DNA of 64,000 bases from Rhynchopus sp. YZ270_cl-10 (taxonomy: Eukaryota; Euglenozoa; Diplonemea; Diplonemida; Diplonemidae): NCBI GenBank assembly GCA_964035575.1, contig OZ037915.1:62001-126000 (forward strand), read 5' to 3'. Both the position numbers and the translations under genes were made by a program. Positions 48,315-60,114 of this stretch are shown in pieces. Below the pieces are notes generated by a model. That model saw nothing but the letters and a program-made list of their open reading frames with translations. It was not told the DNA's origin and did not search any database. Within the stretch, counting starts at the first letter, position 1; every line of letters starts with the position of its first letter.

Positions 48315-49273
48315 TGCGGGTGGAAAAAATTGTTTTCAGATGGTTTTGCCCATTTTGGTGACCTCTGGCTCGAAACCTCTCAGATGTCACACTTCTGTCA
48401 CACTTCTTCCTCCCGGCTAAAATGTGGTTTTTGTGTATAAAAAAAATTCAAAATTTTCAGCAAAGACATGAAAAAAACTGGACTTTTGGCTCCAAAACCC
48501 CACGGAAATCACTCCGTGCACACATATGACTGGAAAAAACCACTTTTCCTCTTGTTTTGGGCTATTTCAAAATTTTGAATTTTTTGATAAATCGCCTTGT
48601 ATCAAATCCCCTCTGAAAAGGGGGAATTTGGGTGAAAGCGCGACAAAAAGTGTCGAAAAATCGAGAAAAAAAGTGCCAAAAAGGCACCAAAACGTAAGAA
48701 ATAGTCCCACAAATGTGTTTTCTGGGGTGGTTTTGTGTTTTCGGATATTTTTTTTACACTTTTTCATGATTTTTTGGGGGGTGTGACAGAAAAAAGGGTC
48801 TCACTGCTCCCCCTACAAGGGGGGGGTGAAAGAAAGTTGACTTGAAATACAACAGCCCTCTCGTGACAGTGTACCTTTGGCGCATATGACCAATCCGGTT
48901 CGAGGTAAACCTCTGAAATAAAAAAAAAAATGCAAATGTTTCACATGTTCCGGTGTGACACACAACACATTTTGTTTTTTTTTAGCAAAGACAAGGGGAC
49001 TCCAGGTTACGGGAGTTGGGGCTGTGATATGAAAAAAAAACAAGAAAACGCCAAAGGCGGTCAATAACACGTAACATAACTAACTCAAAACAAATTTCAG
49101 ATACTTACTACTTAAAACAAAAAGAAGGAAAACAGTAAGTCTTTTTCCAAAGGGTAACTTTGTACTTCCTTTAAGAATTTTTTTCTTTTGAAAGATGGGT
49201 TTATCTTTCATACACACATCAGTAAAGAGCAAAAAGCTTTTTTTTTTTTTTTTTTTTTTTGGTAGGATGGTAC
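48315..49273. other. gene-poor spacer
   Basis: A/T-rich with T- and A-runs. No coding feature or clear repeat family is recognised. Confidence 0.4.
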
Positions 49274-50129
49274 CAGGGCTATTTCTAAAAACCTGTCCCT
49301 GTCCCTGATTTTTGGAAAATGAAAGTTGCCAAAAAATTTGCACGGGGCTTATATACAGGGCTGCCAAAAAATTTGCACGTACTACAGTACTTACCAAGAG
49401 AGGGGTGATGGGCTTTCTACTTGAAGAAAGTTGCCGATTTTTTTTGTGTTGGAAAGTTTTCTTCCAGATTGTGCAAGACACGGGGTTTTTGATATTTTCT
49501 GAAAAAACAGAGAGGGCGCACCAGGCCGCATGCCGGAGGTGCTATGATGGGGTTTCTTAGAAAACTTGTTCTCTACACTAACATCACACTGGCACCGTAC
49601 TCATTTTAACAAAAACCAAGAACTTGCCCAATTCTGCAAATTGACCCCACCACAGAACGGACGGATTCCGGAAATGCAAATGCCGGTGTTTTCGGGCATT
49701 TTCATGTTTCAGCATCTGGGAGAGAAAATCTGGGTTGTGGGATTTACCTTGGCCCCTTTACCTTACACTCATTTTGACCAAAACCAAGAACTTGGCCATT
49801 TCTGCAAATTGACCCCACCACAGTGCGGACAGATTCCGGAAATGCCAATCGCAGTATGTTTTGGGGCTGAAAAATTTTCAGGGGAAAATTTTTTTGAGCA
49901 GCATTTTTTGGCCGAAAATGGGCCCCACGTATAAGCAACCGGGCTCATATTTTCAAAAAATTTAAATGGTCAAAAAATTGTCCAATTTTCGAGATTGACC
50001 CCACCACTGCACGGGTGAAGCCCAAAAATGCAAATAAGGATGTTTTTGGCACAAAATAAATCTGCCAAAAAATTTGTGTCCCGGATTGGATTTTGGACCC
50101 CCCGGACCCCATATTTAGAAATAGCCCTG
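49274..50129. mobile_element. 856-bp hAT-type non-autonomous element
   Basis: Inverted ends CAGGGCTATTTCTAAA, of the CAGGG type usual in hAT elements, with an exact 8-bp target duplication GATGGTAC (49266-49273, 50130-50137). The interior has three direct repeats about 180 bp apart (from about 49607, 49785 and 49968), each with ATTGACCCCACCAC and ATGCAAAT or a close variant, two also with ATTCCGGAAATGC. No transposase is present. Related sequence lies at 60115-60312. Confidence 0.8.
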
Positions 50130-50137
50130 GATGGTAC

Positions 50138-52905
50138 CGAAAAAGCCTCGTAGTTTACCTGAAGCATGGTAAAATAAGAACAAAATAAAATTTGAAAAAG
50201 TGCAAAAAAAAAAAAAAAACGCCTCTGACCGGAACCGGCGGATGCGGGGGAAAAAAAAATGACAAAAAAAATGCAAGGGAAAATATCGTCCTCGGTTCTA
50301 TGTGTCTTTCTTCACTCTTTTTACTTCGTAATGCTGTCTCCACTGTTTTGCTGAAGAGGTGGGCCTCAAATGAGGTGCCAAGGGTGTCAAAATAGAGACA
50401 ACAAATCAGCAGAGAATAGCAGAAAAAAGAGAGAAAATTTTTTGTTCGTAATAAAATGAACAGCAGTGGGCTTCAGGGGAGTTGCGCACAGAAATGCAGG
50501 ATTTTGATCTTTATGGCTGGCATTGCATTATTTTGTTTGCACTGACTGAACCTCCTCCACTCTGCTGAAGTCACCTTTTTTACCAACAAAAAAAAAAGAC
50601 CACAAAAAATAACAACAAAAGGTTGAAAGTTGATAAGGAGAAAAGAAAGAGAGAAAAAAAATTTGAAAGATAAAATGTGTCCTCTGAGACTCTGGACACA
50701 CTGCTCATCTAAATGTAATGAAGAATGGTTGATTTGAAAGTATGTAGCTCTCCTCGGTGCATCGAAAAAGTGGGAGAACCTAGGCGGCGAACAGACATCC
50801 AAAGGTGGGATGCTGGAACACGCAACACAGCTCGCCCAATCTTGAGAAGAAAGCTTGATAAAAAATGATAGTATTTTTTTTTTGTAAATTGGAAGAAAAG
50901 ACCTAATACTCAATGAGCGAAATCCAACAAAGGATGCGAACATTTTTGTTTTTTTTGTTTTGATAAATTGTTGGAGTAGTGTAGATTTCCTCGGTTGTGT
51001 TGCCACAGTTGTGCAAATCTCCACTGTTTTTTTTGAAAACTTGGTTGTATTAGTGTAGACACCCTAGAGTGTGCTCCACCATTGTTTTTCGCGAATTGTA
51101 TCAACAATTACCCCCAAAGGGTTCTGGACAACAAAGCAGTCCAAAAGGCTTTTTGGTCCATTACCCCAAGATTGATCACAAAAAAAAAAATGAAAAAAAG
51201 AAGAGTCTGGTGTTCGTGATTCTACCCCAAAAAGCACTGAATGTGCTAGGAAATGGTGGGAGTCAGGAACACACAGAAGATGTATTTTTTTTTTATCGAA
51301 CTGTAGATTTGCCAATCTTCTCATTGCTTTAGTCAGTATTTGAACAAAGAATAAAATTTGAAAACGTGCAGACACCTCTGGGATGGATGCAGGCACGTAA
51401 AAAAAAGGTTTATAAAATGATCCTAAGCCGTTCGTGCTTAGTCCTTAAGAAAACTTGAAATATGAGTCGTGTAACGCACATCAAGAAAATGCAACAAATA
51501 CGAAGTTCATGTGATAGTAGCCCTGCTCTCAGTTCACATAAACTTCAGATTCAAAAAAAAAGAACGAAACCAAAATTAGCGTCAAAACAAAAGAGTACAA
51601 CGTGTGCGTTCTACCACACCGTTTTATACCCTCATGCTGAAAAGGGAAAAGAATTTTCATCACATGCAACCAATAAATTGATAGCATAGGAGGAGGGATC
51701 AACAAAAATGTGCCCTCATTCTTTTTATGCCGTCTGTTTTAAGGGAAAAGTTTTAAGGGAAAAAAAGGGGAGGTGCTCCGGAGGTCGATATTGACAGGTC
51801 GTTGACCGATTTCCCGTACACCAAAGGTGGGGGAAATTTTGGGGGAAAAACATAAAATAATGTTTCACGAACCGCAATATGTCAACAAACCAAATTTGAC
51901 TTGAAATACGAATCTCGTTGACACTGTCCGCCTTCGTGTACCTTTGGTACAACGAACCGCTGCAACCGGGAACCAAATAGTAACCTGCCAACTGAGGTCT
52001 TTTTTTTAAAAGACAAAATAGTGTTTGCATTTGAACGCCAAAAATAGGTGTCAAATTGCGGCAAAAGTGAGAAGGTTCAGGGGAATGAGTCCTCGGGGAA
52101 ATGATTTGTTCTCGTGGCCTGAAATTCAATCGTTGGCTTCGCTTTTTTGAAAACTTGGTTGTATTCGTGTAGCCACCCTAGACTGCATGATTTCGTTTAG
52201 TATCTACACTATTCGTGTAAAGGGGGGTTTGAATTTGAAAGTTTGTTTGTTTTTGTTTTTTGCTACTCTGTTTTGTATTGCATTTCATTGTAGTACGTTG
52301 TAAGTTGAGAGGTAGGTGCGCTTCTTTGTTGAGATAGCGACTACACTATTCATGTAAAGGGGGAAACGATACAGACACCCTGCTCCTTTTTCTATTTGTA
52401 CATAAAGGAGGCCTTGCTTTTGCTTGGTGGGAAGCTTGGCAGTCTATGTGGTGTGTGCATTTAAGAGGTACAGAGAGCGCGTTTGTTGTGAATCGACATT
52501 TTTTTTTAAGGTTGACAAAAAAATAAGATCAACGTTTTATCCATGATATTCAATGTGGGGAATTATTTTTCCACTATTTTTTTTTTTTTTCAAAAAAAAA
52601 GAAGAGAAAAAAACTGGGGGGGAATTGTTTAGGTGAACCAAAAGAAACCCCTGGTCATTTGTCAAATCCTTTATATCAAAGGTTTGATCAAAAAGAGTGT
52701 TTGGGGACCCTAATGAATGAGGGTTCAAAAGGGATTTGTATTCTGTATCCCTGAACAAGAAAACACCGTTTGGGATATTGATGAAATTTGGAAAAAAGAT
52801 GAGTTTTTTTCATTGACCTTCAAACCAAAGAAGAGACAGAAGTACAAAAGGACGTTCTATTCAGATCCATCCAATATTTTTTTGTTTTGAAAAAAAGAAC
52901 TAATA
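50138..52905. other. gene-poor spacer with dispersed motifs
   Basis: No gene is recognised. Strings of the type GAAAACTTGGTTGTAT-TAGTGTAGACACCC occur near 51034, 52148 and 62764. The GGGATCAACAAAAATG repeat is at 51663-51715, and GATATTGACAGGTCGTTGAC at 51788. Confidence 0.4.
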
Positions 52906-52992
52906 CCACCTGATTTTTGCCCCGCGTACAAGCGCGTATACGGACCTATACGAGCCTGTTCGTGGCCTGTCCGCGGGGTAAAAATCAGGTGG
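52906..52992. mobile_element. 87-bp CCACCTGAT MITE with 5-bp target duplication
   Basis: Ends CCACCTGATTTTTGCCCCGC and an inverted match, flanked by TAATA on both sides (52901-52905, 52993-52997). The interior has GCGTACAAGCGCGTATA-type motifs. Same family as 40282-40389. Confidence 0.7.
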
Positions 52993-53370
52993 TAATAATA
53001 CAAAGAGGAAGTTGGAAAGTGCAAAAACGCCTCACCATTTTATCGGCGGACGTCGAAACTCAAAAAAAAAAAAAAAATGTTCCTCCCCGCGTCCGGAAAG
53101 AAAAACAAAAATTTCAACATAATATGATGCATTCAATTTGATAGCATAGGAGGAGGGGATCAACAATGTTCCAAAAACAAAAAAACAAAAAACTTGAAAG
53201 ATGAATGTGACAAAAAAAAAATCTGAAGCATTGAAAAAAGGGACCAACACCCTTTTTCGCAACACAAAATGAAAACAAATAAAAGAGAAGTAGAAAAGAG
53301 CACTGGTTCTCCACAGGGTAATTCGAACCCCCAGAGAGCACTTCATTTTGCACACACGGTTTGCACTAGG

Positions 53371-53522
53371 CATACCCAGAAGGCGAATATGTATTCTCCC
53401 TATATTCAGATCCGAAAAAAGGGCCAAAACAGGCCGAATATAGAAGAAAACAGGCGAAAATGATATTCGCCCTTCTTTCGGATCCGAATACGGGGGGACT
53501 ACGAATTCGCCTTCGGGGTATG
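53371..53522. mobile_element. 152-bp inverted-repeat element, AGGCGAAT family
   Basis: Ends CATACCCAGAAGGCGAAT and an inverse with one mismatch. The interior repeats GAATAT / ATTCGCC and GGATCCGAA in both orientations. Flanks ACTAGG and ACTAAGG may be a decayed target duplication. Confidence 0.55.
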
Positions 53523-54917
53523 ACTAAGGGAGACTCCCCCCTGTGTGACATCCATTTTTGAGGTCGGTATCTGATATGAAATAAAAACTAGATAGACGAA
53601 TGCCTCGCGAGAGACACGTCGCAAAAAAGAAAGAAAAATTTTTAAATGCTGTGGCTGACGACCCCAAAATAGCAGAAAGTAGCACCCCCTTTCACTATTT
53701 TAAGATGACCCTCTTTAAGATAAGTCTCTCTTGATTAGCCACCTTTGATCACATTCATTCAAAAAAAATTTGTAGTTCTTGATGCAGGCACCTCCGACTG
53801 ACCCACAAAAGCCAGCCTCAGATGAAAGCACAACTACCCTGCAGCCAAGGGAAGATGTAAAAGAAACCTAATGGCTTGCAAAAAACAATATACACATGGT
53901 AGGTACATGGTTCACACACACAATCTGACTACTAAATCCGCCAAAAAAAACTCCCAAAAAGGGAGAATAACAGCGAAACAATAAACTGATCTGTCGGTAC
54001 CAAAATACTCCGTCGTGCACAAAAAAAAAAGGGTTTGCTATTTTTCGTAAATTCGATTCGCGTGCAGAACGTATGGGCATTGCTTCTTTTGTCTTTTTCA
54101 AAAATTGTTGGAATAGTGTAGTTACCATATTGTGCAAGCTCCACTGTCTTTTTTGCAGGCATCGTATTGTCACCACTTACAAAGTGACATCTACACTTGC
54201 AATCATTTCTTAGTAAAATATGCAGAGCGCCCTCTCCTAGTCCTACATCCACATCGAGGTTGACATCTGATATAATGCTCGCAAGATGAAACCAAAGTAA
54301 AGAAAAGAAGCCTCTTGTGTGCTTCAGTGTCATCCTTTGGAAATATATCCGTTTCGCTTGATTAGATCTCGACCGTTTGTTGCATTGCACGCTTCCAATA
54401 CCCTGGCGTACATAAGATTGAGGAAATAAAGAAAAAAAAGTTGAACTGTACAAAAAAAAAACTAAACTGAACGATGCGTCTTCCCTATCAAGCGCATCGG
54501 CTGGATCAAAGAAAAGAGAAAAAGAAGCAAGTGTGAAACATACTAACATCACAACACTAGCCACGACCGTACAGGCAGAGCAGGGGGGTGTCCCAAACGG
54601 TTCACATCCTCATAAAGGAGATAAAAACAAATGAAAAAGACAAATAAGACAAACAAGAACGGACACCAGTAACATAAAAGGAGCAACGTTGGCATCACTA
54701 GTCTAGTACAGTGGTTGACACATCCTTAGAAAAAGAAAAAAAGAAACGCCTTTTTTTTGTCAGAAAAGACAAAAACCATTTGCGAAAAAAACCCACTCCA
54801 CAATACCGCCAAAAGAACAGTTCTTCCCAAACCCCACGCGGATAAAACAAAATAACCCGCAAAAAAAGAACTCAAATGAAAGAGAGCACTCTAAAGCCTT
54901 GATGAAACACAACACTT
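53523..54917. other. gene-poor spacer upstream of the right edge of the gene-poor block
   Basis: Contains the second 62-bp repeat (53786-53848) and two occurrences of a loosely conserved AGATAAGYCTCTYGTG-like motif (53718, 54305). No gene; long frames are low complexity. Confidence 0.4.
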
Positions 54918-57900
54918 CTACAGCCATATATGCCTACCCCTCTTGAACGTACCGTTCAAAGACCGTGGCGACACAGACGCTGCTGTGCCATTGAGCTTTG
55001 GGTCTTCTTCGTCCTCCACGGTGCCGTCTGCGCTGGAGGGGCATGTACTGCAGAGGGGAACCTCGAGGCAGTTGTCCAGTGTGCGACGACGAGACACGTA
55101 AGTAGAAGACACGTCGAGGTCGTACATAACAGGGGACAGCTTCAATGGGGTACGGGTGGTGCCCATGGAATGCCGCGAGTACGACGAGAGCACAGGGGAC
55201 GCTGTGTTCGACTGTGTCGCGCACAGTGTCGCATCTGGTCCGGCCGCGTACTGAAGCAGCTCTGCCTCGTCGTCCCAACCCTTGTTGACGTGGATCTTGC
55301 GTGCCAGGCACCGTGCGCCGCTGCGGCGTGCAATGCAGATGTCCATCGTGTACAGCACAAAGTCCCAAATGCACTTCGCCATAATCATAAACGCAGCAGA
55401 AAGCAGCAGAAATACGCAAAACCCGTAGAGACCAGATTCCTTCGGCATCTCAGCGTGGATAGCAATAGACATACCAATGACGGCAAGCGCCATACAGCAG
55501 CTCATCACAATGGCGACGAAGTTGTCCATCGGCGCAATGAACGGTCGCTTGATGGCAGCGGCAAGGAAGAAGACGGTGAGCATGGCGGCAATCGAGAAAT
55601 TGCGTGTGCTACACGCAGTCTTGGTGGTGGGCTTCCAGCCAGAGAGGAGCGACAAAAGGAGAATGCACAGCAGCTCAGCAACAATGTACCACAGACACCC
55701 AGGGCGCAGGTTCTCGAAGCAGATCCCGTAGCGTTCAGAGAAGTAGCTGTCGCGTGAGACCCAAATGTCGCGGCCAAAAGCAAACTTGTACAGCAGGCTG
55801 TTGGCGCGTGGGCCCTTCTCGTCTGTGCCAGGGTTCCCGTAGATGGCAGGGTCGGGGAAGAGCTCTGCGTTGAGGGTCACTTTGCGCAGCACAAAAAAGT
55901 AGAGTGCAGCAGGCGAGGCCAGGCACGCTGCCAGCACCACTGCTGCAAACACAACCACACCCCCCGAGTGGCGTGACGCGTCAAACACAACCTGCGTTGA
56001 GACAAGGCTTGTCCCCTGCAGCAGGAACAGGTACGGCACGTACAGCACACCAGGGAAGCGTGCCAGACCAAGTGAACGTTCCTTGTTGTAGCCAAGTGTC
56101 ATCTGAGTCACACCCGACACAGCCAAGGCAATCAGCCCAATGCAGAAAATGAGGAGAGGATTCATCACCATCGCTGCAACCTTGTACTTCCCACGCGAGG
56201 TACCCATCGGAAACACAAGTGGGTGGAACTCCCAGTCAAGCTTCTCGTCCCCGACATCCACATCGTCCATTTCGCACCCAAAGCTGTTCAGCACAGTCAG
56301 CTTCCCTGCGTTTCCGGCAGCACCACCAACAGATGCCACACTACTTGCGACTGTCGTGGACAACTGCAGGTTCTCTTTCTGCTCAGCACCCAGCCCGCTT
56401 GTGGCTGTGTCACGGTAGCGTGGTGCTGGTGTCTCGACAGGCTGCAGTGTGGGCGGTGCAGGTGTGGGCATTGTGGTTGGCACATCAGTAGAAAGTGTGA
56501 CACTCAAAGAAGGCGTAGGGGGTGTAGGTGTGTGTGGTGCCGGTGTTGCAGGGGACTGTGTCGCCGGTCCAGGTGTCCGTGGCACATCCGTAAGTGGCAC
56601 CACTGTCAGAGGCACAGCCGTAGTCGGAATGCTGGTGGGGACAACTGTCTCAGGTGCTGCAGTCAGTGGTGCACCCGTGGCCGGTGCAGCAGTCTCAGGC
56701 ACGCTTGTCTTTGGCACATCTGTGGGTGGTGTCAGTGTTGCTGGTGGCAGGGTGCCAGGTGCATCTGTTGGTGGTGCTGCTGTCTTTGGCACCTCTGTCG
56801 ATGGTGACGGAGTCTCAGGTGCAGGTGTGCTTGGCACCTCTGTCTCTGGTACGGGTGTTACAGGCGATGTAGTATCCGGTGCTGCAGTCCTGGGCGGATC
56901 CGTTTGCGGTGCAGCTGTGCTTGGCGCCTCTGTGGGCGGTGCTAGTGTCTCAGGAGCAGGTGTCGGTGGTGCCTCTGTAGAGGGCACAGACGTGGGAGGT
57001 GACAACGTGTCAGGTGCCAGTGTCTGTGGTGCATCAGTGGGAGGAGACTTCGTGTCAGGGGCAGGTGTTGGTGGCGCTGCTGTCGCAGGTGCAGGCGTGG
57101 GAGGGGCAGGCGTTAACGGGGCAGGCGTCTCGGGTGCAGGTGTTGGTGGCGCAGGAGTGGGTGGTGAAGGTGTTGGGGGTGCAGGTGTTGCAGGTGGCTT
57201 CGTGTCCGGTGCTGCTGTTGGTGGTGCATTTGTGTCTGGTGCAGATGTTGCAGGTGCAGGCGTCTGTGGCGGACGCGTCGCAGGAGCGGGCGTGACAGGT
57301 GCCGGTGTTGCAGGTGCAGGCGTCGGTGGTGAGGGTGTTGGTGGTGACGACGTGTCAGGTGCTTGTGTTGGTGGTGAAGGAGACACAGTGGGAGCCGGCA
57401 CGGAGTCAGCATCGTAGTACGCATACTTGACGTACGACACGCAGTCGATTGTGTCGCAGTCAGGACGGAACATCCCGACAATGTACGCATTCTTTGGCAC
57501 ATCGCAGTACCCTGTGTTCCCAGAAGACATGCAGTCCCGCATGTCCATGTAGAACACATCACTGCGTGTCATCACAGCTTGATTCAGCTCAGGCTCACAA
57601 CACCGCATCTCAGTGATGCAGCTCAGACTGTCGCACGTCGACACAGCACTCTTGAATCCACGCAGCACCAAGTTACCAGGACACTCGAACCACTCGTGTT
57701 CACCCCAAGAAACTGCCAGAATTTGGCACTTTGCATGTAAATCAACAAACTGATCCACAGGACCTGCACAGCGGAAGTGCGAGAACGAAGACAGCTGCTG
57801 CGAATCGTTCCGATACAGCGCAGTCATGGCGTTGCTGTTTGGACAGTTGCAACGGTTGTCCACCCACGGTGCTGTGCACGCACTCAGGTCCTTGTCATCA

Positions 57901-58316
57901 CCCACAGCGTTGCCTGTGTAGTACTCAGCCACATTCGTGAACGTTGCTGCCTTGTCCACAAGGCTGTACACAGCAATGTCCAGGAACTCACCACACTTGT
58001 CTGTGCTTGAGCCTGGACAGAGTGTTGTGCACTTCGAGTCGTCTTGAGAGTTGCGCCCGTACGCAAACCCACATGTACAGCGGTATTCAGTGGCACGTCC
58101 TCCCAGCCCCATCACTGTGTACGGTGCACCCAGAGCATCTGCCGTGCAGTGCAGCTCACACTCATTGAGGGAGATGCTGGAGGTGGACACCATCTCTGTG
58201 GACGGCAGCAGCTCGTCGTTGTTGGAAAAGCAGCCGACGTACGACCGTGCGGCAGCCTCCTGCACAGCCAGGGTCGACAGCAGCAGCACTGCTGCAAGAG
58301 GTGCGCCTCTGCACAT
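54918..58316 (-). CDS. WSC-domain, mucin-like stalk, seven-TM surface protein
   Basis: 1,132 residues from the ATG at 58316, which begins a good signal peptide (MCRGAPLAAVLLLSTLAVQE) and lies 10 nt after a CCTTGCAG site; an upstream in-frame ATG at 58478 would bury the signal. A WSC domain follows (about 24-118: YVGCFSNNDE, CELHCTADALG, CTCGFAYG, CGEFLDIAVYS), a carbohydrate-binding module of wall-stress sensors. Next is a Cys-rich region (about 118-300), then about 325 residues of Pro/Thr/Ala repeats (PPTPAPATPAP type), a likely O-glycosylated stalk. Seven hydrophobic helices (about 714-995) precede a cytosolic tail of about 135 residues. It resembles a cell-surface sensor or adhesin; the 7TM part matches no family I can name. 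Confidence 0.85.
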   Translation of the reverse strand: MCRGAPLAAVLLLSTLAVQEAAARSYVGCFSNNDELLPSTEMVSTSSISLNECELHCTADALGAPYTVMGLGGRATEYRCTCGFAYGRNSQDDSKCTTLCPGSSTDKCGEFLDIAVYSLVDKAATFTNVAEYYTGNAVGDDKDLSACTAPWVDNRCNCPNSNAMTALYRNDSQQLSSFSHFRCAGPVDQFVDLHAKCQILAVSWGEHEWFECPGNLVLRGFKSAVSTCDSLSCITEMRCCEPELNQAVMTRSDVFYMDMRDCMSSGNTGYCDVPKNAYIVGMFRPDCDTIDCVSYVKYAYYDADSVPAPTVSPSPPTQAPDTSSPPTPSPPTPAPATPAPVTPAPATRPPQTPAPATSAPDTNAPPTAAPDTKPPATPAPPTPSPPTPAPPTPAPETPAPLTPAPPTPAPATAAPPTPAPDTKSPPTDAPQTLAPDTLSPPTSVPSTEAPPTPAPETLAPPTEAPSTAAPQTDPPRTAAPDTTSPVTPVPETEVPSTPAPETPSPSTEVPKTAAPPTDAPGTLPPATLTPPTDVPKTSVPETAAPATGAPLTAAPETVVPTSIPTTAVPLTVVPLTDVPRTPGPATQSPATPAPHTPTPPTPSLSVTLSTDVPTTMPTPAPPTLQPVETPAPRYRDTATSGLGAEQKENLQLSTTVASSVASVGGAAGNAGKLTVLNSFGCEMDDVDVGDEKLDWEFHPLVFPMGTSRGKYKVAAMVMNPLLIFCIGLIALAVSGVTQMTLGYNKERSLGLARFPGVLYVPYLFLLQGTSLVSTQVVFDASRHSGGVVVFAAVVLAACLASPAALYFFVLRKVTLNAELFPDPAIYGNPGTDEKGPRANSLLYKFAFGRDIWVSRDSYFSERYGICFENLRPGCLWYIVAELLCILLLSLLSGWKPTTKTACSTRNFSIAAMLTVFFLAAAIKRPFIAPMDNFVAIVMSCCMALAVIGMSIAIHAEMPKESGLYGFCVFLLLSAAFMIMAKCIWDFVLYTMDICIARRSGARCLARKIHVNKGWDDEAELLQYAAGPDATLCATQSNTASPVLSSYSRHSMGTTRTPLKLSPVMYDLDVSSTYVSRRRTLDNCLEVPLCSTCPSSADGTVEDEEDPKLNGTAASVSPRSLNGTFKRGRHIWL

Positions 58317-59400
58317 TGTTTGCACCCTGCAAGGGAGTGTGCTTCCTGTTGGGTGCAGGGTGGTGTGGTGTGGTGTCAGTGTGCGTAGTGCAGCAGGGCA
58401 AAACACAAAATCCTCTATTTTTTTTATATCATCTGAAAATGATTCAAATAGCAAAACATCCAAATGAAACACAGGCACATCTTCCTACACTTACCACAAA
58501 AGAAAAGGTATATTTGTTGTGAGGTCGGCACATGTGAAAAAAAACAAAGAAAAGCATATTAAGATGAACCTACGTCTCCCCTTAGGCACCTTTGAAGCAA
58601 AATATATGAAGTAATGTTATTCAGGCGCGCAAGACACCCTACCAGCATGCAACAAGAACAAAAAGCGTGAAAAATCACAAAAAAATAAAGACAAAAAAAA
58701 AAGACAAAAAAGTTATGTACGAATGATAGAGCTCAAACAAAAGTGTCACTTCGTCGTCCCCTCACCCTCCTTCTTGTAGTTGTTTGATGCGTTGACGCTT
58801 CTACACACTAATCTCACCTGTTGGGTGTGGTGTTGCGGAGCACGGTTGGGTTGAGTGAACGACGTTGACACTTTCCGCTCACAAAGTAGTGTGCGTAAAA
58901 CAAAAATAATAATGAAAAGTTGAAAGGTGCAACCTTTGCAAAACGCTGCAAAAACGCTGCAAAAGGATGCAACCAGAAAAACTAGACACGTACATAACCA
59001 ACATAAAGAAAACTAAAAGCAAGCATGGCATATCAAAAGAACAAAAGAACTACACAAAAAATCGATTCAAAAAGGAAAAAATTGAAAGATTAATGTGCCT
59101 ATTTTCACGAGGCACATTACATCCAACAACAAGACAAGGAAAAACAACAATAAGGCCACATGGTCACATGATGGTGGAAATTGAACACCGCACTCCTACT
59201 TTTCCTTTTGTGAGTACCCCACAACAAAGACAATAAAGACAACAATGGAGAGGTTGTGGTGAAACGCACACACCTTGACCTGTCGGTGAAATGTGGATCT
59301 ACTCCAACCCGCCAGAAGAGAAAAAGGGAAGTTGGGGTGCGGTGCTCAATTTCCTTTTTTAGCATTGCATGTAACACGAAGTATTTCAACATATGCATAA
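58317..59400. other. spacer upstream of the WSC gene
   Basis: 59189-59285 matches parts of 7518-7644 and 13045-13170 (CCGCACT, CAATAAAGACAA, GCACACACCT), a third trace of that segment. No gene is seen. Confidence 0.4.
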
Positions 59401-59445
59401 TTGGGGTGGCCCGGGGGCACGGCGCTTAGTTTTTACAAAAAAAAT

Positions 59446-59515
59446 TTAAAAAAATCACAAAAATCAAAAAAAAAATCACAAAAAATCACAAATTATCACA
59501 AAAAATCACAAACAA
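59446..59515. repeat. A-tract array, AAAATCACAA unit
   Basis: Short version of the array at 60445-60660, preceding a CAACTACTACAAAGTCACGG string. Confidence 0.55.
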
Positions 59516-59609
59516 CTACTACAAAGTCACGGTACATTTGGTCGACTTCCTGCAATCTGAACAGGGTGGAGATCAATAATCACCACACACTCAGAAGCGA
59601 GTAAAAAAA

Positions 59610-60060
59610 GCGTAGCCGGCCTCAGACAGTTGTTTATCTTGGCGATTGCCAAGGCACGGGAGCTGGCGGAGGCTCCCCAAGCACGAGGTACCGACTCCAA
59701 CGGAGGAGGTAGAGGTGGTGTGCGCCGACACTGACGCGAACCCCGTTACCGAAGCGACTCCGGAAACCGACGCGCCCCCCGACTGCAATTTGTTACATTG
59801 CGCTGTCTACAGCACATAGCCGCCACCCACCTGCACACGCTTGTGTTCATTGGAAGGGTCGAGCCGCCTCTCAAGGCGCGTAAGACCAAGCCGCCGCCGC
59901 GCAACATCGGATTGGCCGCCCACATGACGCTGTCATCGCAAATGATGGCATGTTCCTTCTCCAATGGATTTATTGGGTGTATGTTATACTGGGACAATGT
60001 GGTCAGATCGTCTTCAGACCTGGAAAAGTGCACGACATATAAAAGCTTCCGACTGCGGCG
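59610..60060 (+). pseudogene. GC-rich, codon-like relic of unknown origin
   Basis: An island of about 350 bp has much higher GC than its surroundings. In one plus frame it reads LPKHEVPTPTEEVEVVCADT and DANPVTEATPETDAPPDCN up to a TAG near 59818; in another frame it continues with RVEPPLKARKTKPPPRN and DNVVRSSSDLEKC. The amino-acid mix looks like real protein split over frames, but I recognise no family. A decayed host or plain transposon gene is possible. Confidence 0.3.
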
Positions 60061-60114
60061 GGCGGCCCATTTTCACCCTTTTCTTGTTCCTCATCCTCTC
60101 TATGTTTTCACTTG

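Noticed and set aside
47564-48420. Pro/Gly-, Trp/Ser- and Asp/Gln-rich frames in several phases
   Set aside because: They all come from the 6-bp minisatellite, which is open in every frame.
56449-57417. Long plus-strand frame of Gly/Val/Ala repeats, collagen- or pentapeptide-like
   Set aside because: It is exactly antisense to the Pro/Thr stalk of the WSC protein and owes its openness to that repeat; it has no start context or domain.
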